Below are positions 58,550-64,000 of a stretch of 64,000 nucleotides of DNA, in pieces. A program made the translations under genes and the position numbers. Source of the stretch: Lysobacter arvi (GTDB taxonomy: Bacteria > Pseudomonadota > Gammaproteobacteria > Xanthomonadales > Xanthomonadaceae); contig JARUHG010000001.1 of NCBI GenBank assembly GCA_031216755.1, positions 1,054,001 to 1,118,000 of the forward strand, written 5' to 3'. Within the stretch, counting starts at the first letter, position 1, and each line of letters opens with the position of its first letter. The notes under the pieces were generated by a model, which did not search any database, had not been told where the DNA came from, and saw only the letters and a list, made by a program, of their open reading frames with translations.

Positions 58550-59296
58550 TCACCAGCGGGCAGGCTTCGTCAGCGGCGGTGCTTCGCGCTGGCGGTCGTA
58601 GGCGCGCAATTCGTCGCGGATGTGCGCGATGCGCTGGCGGCCGAGCGCGTTGCGCTGCTCGTCCAGGACCACGCCGTCGAGCAGTTCGGCCATGCGCTGC
58701 GCGGTGGGCAGCATCGTTTCCCACGCGTCCAGCGCGTTGACCGGCGCCGGCAGCGTCAGGAAGAACGCGATCGCGGGCGTCTCCATCGACTGGATGTTCG
58801 CCATGTCGAAGCTGCCGGGCTTCATGATGTTGGCGACGCTGAAGACCGGGCCGCGCTCGGGGTGGTTTTCCACCAGACGATGGAACACGCCCATGTAGCC
58901 GTAGACCAGGCCGGCCTTCTCGGCGGCGACGACGATGTCCGGGCCGTGCAGCTTCTGCCCGGCGCGCGCGGCCAGGTACAGCGTCACGATCTTGTCGAAC
59001 TCCTCGCTGACGCGGCGGCCCAGCTCGCTGTTCGCGCCGCCTTCGAGCGTGCGGTCGAACAGCTCCAGCTCGGCCTGCGCGGTCGCACCGCCGGCGCCCG
59101 CGGCCTGGGCGAGGTCGCGTTCGATCTGCTCGCCGAGCGTCGGCTCCTGGCGCGGCGCGCCGGACGAGGCCGCCGGTTCGCGCGGCACGCGCTTGCCCTG
59201 ACCCGGCTTGCGCGGCCGACCGAAAAACACGATGGCGGCGACGAGGATCAGGCCGGCGATCAGGATGCCGATCCGCAGCAGGGTCACGTCGGACAT
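58550..59296 (-). CDS. zipA: Cell division protein ZipA
   Basis: This 248-residue divisome protein has an N-terminal membrane anchor (residues 8-26), a short charged/proline-poor linker and a C-terminal FtsZ-binding domain (residues about 108-240; FSVANIMKPGSFDMANIQSMETPAIAFFLTLP). It is shorter than E. coli ZipA (about 328) because the linker is short. AGGAG precedes the ATG at 59296. The gene order smc-zipA-ligA is conserved in related bacteria. Confidence 0.94.
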   Translation of the reverse strand: MSDVTLLRIGILIAGLILVAAIVFFGRPRKPGQGKRVPREPAASSGAPRQEPTLGEQIERDLAQAAGAGGATAQAELELFDRTLEGGANSELGRRVSEEFDKIVTLYLAARAGQKLHGPDIVVAAEKAGLVYGYMGVFHRLVENHPERGPVFSVANIMKPGSFDMANIQSMETPAIAFFLTLPAPVNALDAWETMLPTAQRMAELLDGVVLDEQRNALGRQRIAHIRDELRAYDRQREAPPLTKPARW

Positions 59297-59315
59297 ATAT
59301 CAATCTCCTTTGGAT

Positions 59316-59400
59316 CGGACCCGGGCCCCGGAACCGGGGACCCGGAAAGCAGCACGGCCATACGCAAGTCACGGGTCCCGCGTCCCGGGGCCCTGGTCCC
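59316..59400. repeat. Heptad inverted-repeat element between smc and zipA
   Basis: The left arm (59316-59343) reads CGGACCC, GGGCCCC, GGAACCG, GGGACCC. The right arm (59373-59400) reads GGGTCCC, GCGTCCC, GGGGCCC, TGGTCCC. Both are exactly four 7-bp units and are roughly complementary over a 29-bp gap. The element fills almost the whole 109-bp space between smc and zipA. Confidence 0.82.
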
Positions 59401-59405
59401 GCGGA

Positions 59406-62400
59406 TCACGCCACGCCCGCCAGGCGCGAGGCTTCGGCCAGGTCCACCGACACCAGGCGGCTGACGCCCGGCTCGCGCATGGTCACGCCCGAGAGCTGGT
59501 GCGCGGCTTCCATCGTCGCCTTGTTGTGGGTGACGAACAGGAACTGTACCGCCTCGCTCATCTCGCTGACCATCTGCGCCAGTCGGCCGACGTTGGCTTC
59601 GTCCAGCGGCGCGTCCACCTCGTCGAGCAGGCAGAACGGCGCCGGATTGAGGCGGAAGATCGCGAACACCAGCGCCACGGCCGTCATCGCCTTCTCGCCG
59701 CCGGACAGCAGCGAGATGTTCGACACGCGCTTGCCCGGCGGACGCGCCATGATCGACACGCCCGTGTCGAGCAGGTCCTCGCCGGTGAGTTCCAGGTAGG
59801 CGTGGCCGCCGCCGAACAGGCGCGGATACAGCTCCTGCACGCCGCTGTTGACGCGGTCGAAGGTGTCCTTGAAACGGCCGCGGGTTTCGCGGTCGATCTT
59901 GCGGATGGCTTCTTCCAGCGTTTCCAGGGCGGTGGTGAGGTCGGCGTTCTGCGCGTCCAGGTATTCCTTGCGCTGCTCGGCCTCGGCGTGTTCGGCAATG
60001 GCCGCCAGGTTGACCGGCTCCAGGCGCCGCAGCTTGGCGTCGAGCTCGGACACGGTGCGTTCCCACACCTGCGGGTTCATGTCGTCGGTGAGCGTGTTGA
60101 CCACGTCTTCCAGCACGAAGCCGGCCTCGGCGACGGCCGCGGCCAGCTGTTCGGCCTTCAGCACGAGCGCCTGCTGTTCGAGGCGGCGCTGGCCGATGGC
60201 CTCGCGCTGCTGGATGGCCTGGTCGTCGCGCTGGTGGCGGATCTGCTCGAAGCGGCGCAGGTCGTTGTCGATGCCATCCAGCGTGGTGCGCGCGACGGTG
60301 AGGTTCTGTTCGGTGAGCACGCGCTGTTCCAGTGCCACCTGCCGCTGCTCTTCCAGCGTTGTGACCGGATCGTCGCCCTCGGCCAGCTGGAGCGAGAGCT
60401 CTTCCAGTCGCGAGTCGAGCTGGCCGCGCTGCCCGCCCATGCGCGACAGCGCCTGCTCCAGCGCGGCGATCTGCGTGCGCTGCGATTCCAGCGTGAGCGC
60501 CAGCGCATGCGCGGCGTCGCGGGTCTCGCGGGCGATGTTGCGGGCCTGGTCGCGTGCGTCGCCGAGGTTGCGGCGTTCGGCTTCCAGCGCCTGGCGGGCG
60601 TCTTCGAGCTCGGTCATCCGCATGACCGCCTCTTCCTGGCGCATGCGGGCCTCGCGGGCCTGTTCCTGCGCCGCGTCGAGGTTCTGCGCGAGCTGCGCGA
60701 GCTCGGCGTCGATCTTCTCGATGCGCGCGCGCGCGTTGTCGAGGCGGCCCTGCTGGCTCTGCAGCTGGCCGGCGAGCTCGGACACGCTGCGATGCGCCAT
60801 GTACAGCGTGCGCTGCGCGTCCTCGCGCTGCTGCTCGGCGGCGAGCGTGCGATCGCGCAATTGCACCAGCAGCGATTCGAGTTCCTTCTCGCGCGCGAGC
60901 AGGGTTTCGATTTCGCCGCGCAGCGTCTGGATCTCGCGCTCACGCAGCAGCGCGCCCTGCTGGGCGGCGCCCGAACGCAGCACGCGCACCCAGCCGGCGC
61001 CGAGGCGCTCGCCGCTGCGGGTGATGACGGACTCGCCCTCGCCCAGCTGCGGCAGCAGCGCGCGCGCCTGCGTGAGGTCGTCGGCCGCATGCAGTCTGGC
61101 GAGGATGCGGCGGATCGCGATCGGGCCGCGCACCTTCGACGCGAGCGAGGTCGGTGCGAACTGCACGGCCTCGTTCTGCGGATCGACCAGCGCCAGGCGG
61201 CCCTCGCCGAGTTCGCCGATCGCCTCCACCAGCGTCTCCGGCGATTCCACCAGGACGCCTTCGATCATCTGCCCCAGCGCGCTTTCGACGGCGTTTTCCC
61301 AGCCGGCGTCCACGTCGAGCGCTTCGCCCACGCGCGTGGCCGAATCCAGGCCGCGCGCCTTCAGCCAGCCCAGCGCGGCGCCCTGCTCCTGGCCCAGCGC
61401 GGCGTGCTGCAGGGTTTCCAGCGACGACAGCCGGCCGCGTGCGGCCTGCGCCTGCTTGCGCACTTCGGCCAGTTCGGACTGGGTGGCGCGCTGCTGCTCC
61501 TGCAGCTCGCCCAGCGCGCCCTTCCGCGTCTCCAGTTCCTCGGTGAGGCTGTCGATGGAGAACTTCTGGGTTTCGTGCTTCTCCTGCAGCTCGGCGAACG
61601 AGTCCGACAGCGCCGTGAGGTCCAGTCCGGAACGCTCGTTGTTCAGCGATTCGCGACGGCGATCGGCCTCCAGCACCTGGCGGTCCAGGTGTTCGATGCG
61701 CGTGCGTTCGACATCGGCGGCGCGCGACGCTTCGGCCTGCGCGCGGCTGTGGGCTTCCCAGCGCTGCTGCCAGTCGGTGAGCGCTGCCTCGGCCTCGCGC
61801 AGCGTCTCCTGGCGCATGACGTCCTCTTCGCGCAACTGCTCCAGCCGCGGTTCGGCTTCGCCGACCGCTTCGCGCAGGACGTCCAGCTTGGCCTGGTCGC
61901 TGCCCATGTGCTGGCCGAGTTCGGCCAGCGCGGTCATCGCTTCGTCGCGCGCCTTGTGCAGGCGGTTGGCCATCTCGCGCTGGTGCTGGATCTGCTGCTC
62001 GATGCGCGCCAGCGTGCCGCTCACCTCGTAGCTGGCGGCCTGCGCCTTGTTGAGCGCCTCGGCGGCTTCCTCGCGCTTCACGCGGCCGGTTTCGATCTCG
62101 CGTTCGGCCTCTCGCTGTTCGGCGATGAGCTGCTGCAGGCGGGTCTCCTGCTGGGCGAGCTTCTCGCGCTGGCCCTGCAGCTTCTGATCGAGCGCGCGAT
62201 GCTCCAGCGTCTTCCACTCGGCGTCCTTGACCTTGCGTTCGGCCTGGATCGCCTGGTACTGCTCGGCCTGGCGCGCCTGGCGCTTGAGGTGCTCGAGCTG
62301 CTTGCCGACTTCCTCGCGCAGGTCGTTGAGGCGGTCCAGGTTCTCGCGCGTGTGGCGGATGCGCGTTTCGGTTTCCTTGCGCCGTTCCTTGTACTTGGAG

Positions 62401-62909
62401 ATGCCGGCGGCTTCCTCCAGGTAGACGCGCAGTTCCTCGGGCTTGGCCTCGATGACCTGCGAGATCATGCCCTGCTCGATGATCGAGTAACTGCGCGGGC
62501 CCAGGCCGGTGCCGAGGAACAGATCGGTGATGTCGCGGCGGCGGCACTTGGCGCCGTTGAGGTAGTACTGGTTGGAGCCGTCGCGGCTGACGGTGCGCTT
62601 GACCGAGATCTCGTTGAACGCCGCGTATTCGCCGGTGATGGTGTGGTCGGAGTTGTCGAAGATCAGCTCGACCATCGCCTGCGACACGGGCTTGCGCGCC
62701 GAGGAGCCGGCGAAGATGACGTCGGTCAGCGAATCGCCGCGCAGGCGGCTGGCCGAGCTTTCGCCCATCACCCAGCGCACGGCGTCGATGATGTTGGACT
62801 TGCCGCAGCCGTTCGGACCGACGATGCCGGTCATGTTGGTCGGCAGGTGCAGCGTGGTCGGATCGACGAAGGATTTGAAGCCGGACAGCTTGATCGTGGA
62901 CAGACGCAT
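59406..62909 (-). CDS. smc: Chromosome segregation protein SMC
   Basis: This 1,167-residue ATPase compacts and helps segregate the chromosome. Walker A is GPNGCGKSNIIDAV at residues 31-44, the signature LLSGGEKAMTAVAL and Walker B FCLLDEVDAPLDEANV are near the C-terminus. Two long coiled coils flank a hinge domain around residues 510-650 (LGWLKARGLDSATRVGEALD). The start ATG 62909 gives MRLSTIKLSGFKSFVDP, typical of the family. ScpA/ScpB genes are not in the window. Confidence 0.97.
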   Translation of the reverse strand: MRLSTIKLSGFKSFVDPTTLHLPTNMTGIVGPNGCGKSNIIDAVRWVMGESSASRLRGDSLTDVIFAGSSARKPVSQAMVELIFDNSDHTITGEYAAFNEISVKRTVSRDGSNQYYLNGAKCRRRDITDLFLGTGLGPRSYSIIEQGMISQVIEAKPEELRVYLEEAAGISKYKERRKETETRIRHTRENLDRLNDLREEVGKQLEHLKRQARQAEQYQAIQAERKVKDAEWKTLEHRALDQKLQGQREKLAQQETRLQQLIAEQREAEREIETGRVKREEAAEALNKAQAASYEVSGTLARIEQQIQHQREMANRLHKARDEAMTALAELGQHMGSDQAKLDVLREAVGEAEPRLEQLREEDVMRQETLREAEAALTDWQQRWEAHSRAQAEASRAADVERTRIEHLDRQVLEADRRRESLNNERSGLDLTALSDSFAELQEKHETQKFSIDSLTEELETRKGALGELQEQQRATQSELAEVRKQAQAARGRLSSLETLQHAALGQEQGAALGWLKARGLDSATRVGEALDVDAGWENAVESALGQMIEGVLVESPETLVEAIGELGEGRLALVDPQNEAVQFAPTSLASKVRGPIAIRRILARLHAADDLTQARALLPQLGEGESVITRSGERLGAGWVRVLRSGAAQQGALLREREIQTLRGEIETLLAREKELESLLVQLRDRTLAAEQQREDAQRTLYMAHRSVSELAGQLQSQQGRLDNARARIEKIDAELAQLAQNLDAAQEQAREARMRQEEAVMRMTELEDARQALEAERRNLGDARDQARNIARETRDAAHALALTLESQRTQIAALEQALSRMGGQRGQLDSRLEELSLQLAEGDDPVTTLEEQRQVALEQRVLTEQNLTVARTTLDGIDNDLRRFEQIRHQRDDQAIQQREAIGQRRLEQQALVLKAEQLAAAVAEAGFVLEDVVNTLTDDMNPQVWERTVSELDAKLRRLEPVNLAAIAEHAEAEQRKEYLDAQNADLTTALETLEEAIRKIDRETRGRFKDTFDRVNSGVQELYPRLFGGGHAYLELTGEDLLDTGVSIMARPPGKRVSNISLLSGGEKAMTAVALVFAIFRLNPAPFCLLDEVDAPLDEANVGRLAQMVSEMSEAVQFLFVTHNKATMEAAHQLSGVTMREPGVSRLVSVDLAEASRLAGVA

Positions 62910-63153
62910 GCGTCGAAGGGTTCTCGGGCTCGATGCGTGTCGCCGGACCGCGCGCGCATCCTCGTGAGGTGGATGACTTATCTACGCTAACTGCTTGATC
63001 GGTATAGCGAAGGATCGGCATTTCGGCCGAATGACGAAAGAGTATAGCGAGGCCGGCCGGGCCCTGCGGGCCGGATTCGCGCTCCGGCGCCCTGGCCGTG
63101 GCGCGGCGGCGCGGTCGACGCGACATTTACGGCGCCGCTGCGAGTCTGGGCCC
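62910..63153. other. Divergent intergenic region, smc / MscS
   Basis: These 244 bases contain no gene. The octamer TATAGCGA occurs at 63003-63010 and 63043-63050, 40 bp apart, flanking a TCGGC-n6-GCCGA inverted repeat. This may be a regulatory site for smc, the MscS gene or both; no clear promoter is seen. Confidence 0.45.
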
Positions 63154-64000
63154 ATGGATCGAGGTTTCTGGTTGCAGGCTGGCGCGATCGCGTGGCCGCT
63201 GACGATCGCGCTGGTGCTGGGCCTGCTGGTCCATCGCGCCCTGCTCGCCCTGTCCCGCCGCGCCGACGCCCACGTCGCCACCCGCATGCGCGCCCGGATC
63301 GTGCAGGTGATCGCCCTTCCGGCCGCGGTGGCGCTGCCGCTGTTCTTCCTCAGCATCGCGATGCGGGCCGCGCCCCTGCGGGAGGAGTGGCTGGGCCGGA
63401 TCCAGCACTGGCTCGGCGTCGGCGGCCTGTTGTGCATGACGTGGCTGGCGGTGCGGGCCATCGGCGCCATCGAGCGGCGGATCCTGCGCCAGCATCCGGT
63501 GGAGGTCGCCGACAACCTCGACGCCCGCCGCGTGCAGACGCAGACCCGCGTCCTGAGCCGGATCGCCCAGGGCGCGGCGATCCTGGCCGGCGTCTCGATC
63601 GCGCTGATGACCTTTCCGGCGATCCGCCAGCTCGGCACCACCCTGCTCGCCTCGGCCGGCATCATCGGCCTGGTCGCGGGCATCGCGGCCAAGCCGGTGT
63701 TCGGCAATCTCATCGCCGGCCTGCAGATCGCCCTGACCCAGCCGATCCGCCTGGACGACGTGGTGATCGTGCAGGGCGAATGGGGCCGCATCGAGGAAAT
63801 CGACAGCACCTACGTGGTCGTGCGCATCTGGGACGAGCGGCGCCTCGTCGTGCCGTTGCAGTGGTTCATCGAGAACCCGTTCGAGAATTGGACGCGCACG
63901 AGTGCGCAGCTGCTCGGCACCGCGTTCCTGTGGCTCGATTACCGCACGCCGATGGCCGAGGTACGCAAGGCGCTGCAGCACATCTGCGAGACGGACGAAC
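63154..64000 (+). CDS. Mechanosensitive channel of the MscS family (3' end beyond window)
   Basis: The first 282 codons encode an MscS-type channel: several N-terminal membrane helices, then the pore-lining region GTTLLASAGIIGLVAGIAAKPVFGNLIAGLQIALTQPIRLDDVVIV, which is the MscS TM3/beta-domain signature. A cytoplasmic beta domain follows (GEWGRIEEIDSTYVVVRIWDERRLVVPLQWFIENPFENW). It releases solutes under hypo-osmotic shock. The ATG at 63154 is the first of the frame. The C-terminal vestibule is outside the window. Confidence 0.92.
   Translation, partial: MDRGFWLQAGAIAWPLTIALVLGLLVHRALLALSRRADAHVATRMRARIVQVIALPAAVALPLFFLSIAMRAAPLREEWLGRIQHWLGVGGLLCMTWLAVRAIGAIERRILRQHPVEVADNLDARRVQTQTRVLSRIAQGAAILAGVSIALMTFPAIRQLGTTLLASAGIIGLVAGIAAKPVFGNLIAGLQIALTQPIRLDDVVIVQGEWGRIEEIDSTYVVVRIWDERRLVVPLQWFIENPFENWTRTSAQLLGTAFLWLDYRTPMAEVRKALQHICETDE

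Overview
The window is 64 kb of GC-rich, densely coding chromosome from a gammaproteobacterium of the Xanthomonadaceae/Lysobacteraceae. Protein content and gene order suggest a Lysobacter-like species: a large NAD-glutamate dehydrogenase, an ArsR-methyltransferase regulator beside a two-gene metH, a YtrA-type GntR/ABC operon, DUF3011 proteins, an smc-zipA-ligA block, and mtnA next to gyrA. This is inferred from families I recognise, not from a database search. I saw no rRNA, tRNA, CRISPR array, prophage, insertion sequence or integrase. Most of it is core genome.

Layout. 1-5465: NAD-glutamate dehydrogenase (3' end outside the window) and an acyl-CoA dehydrogenase, both on the minus strand. 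5747-10678: a SahR-like regulator with a candidate operator, followed by methionine synthase split into two genes. 10739-17183: minus-strand envelope and folding genes (acyltransferase/SGNH, DUF2058, ugd-slyX, two FKBP isomerases). 17513-22067: a plus-strand module with a promoter, an overlapping YtrA-type operator, a small secreted protein, a GntR repressor, an ABC ATPase and permease, a secreted DUF4097-like beta-repeat protein and a YggN-like lipoprotein. 22151-28099: fumC, purB and a tightly overlapped set of two VOC proteins, the ribosomal oxygenase RoxA and a GNAT fusion. 28354-34011: sucA-sucB-lpdA (2-oxoglutarate dehydrogenase). 34154-39070: LOG family protein, GIY-YIG protein, YhdH-type oxidoreductase, response regulator, heat-shock pair hsp20-cbpA with a sigma32-like promoter, and a peroxiredoxin. 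39173-46714: pbpC and an alpha-2-macroglobulin lipoprotein. 46862-48715: a GT9 glycosyltransferase and a MOSC protein. 48977-62909: gyrA, mtnA, two DUF3011 genes, epmA, ligA, zipA and smc, all on the minus strand. 63154 to the end: the start of an MscS channel gene.

The most unusual non-coding signal is a set of intergenic elements built of degenerate 7-bp units arranged as opposing arms (sahR/metH, lpdA/LOG and smc/zipA; looser relatives at sucB/lpdA and prx/pbpC). The heptad length is shared, but the unit sequence differs from locus to locus, and at sahR/metH the arms encode the end of one protein and the start of the next. A second family of REP-like hairpins (GTCAT-CCCG...CGGG type) occurs singly or as opposed pairs in at least five gaps. 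The best candidate for a little-described protein system is the YtrA-controlled envelope module at 17513-22067; the paired triple-repeat DUF3011 genes come next.
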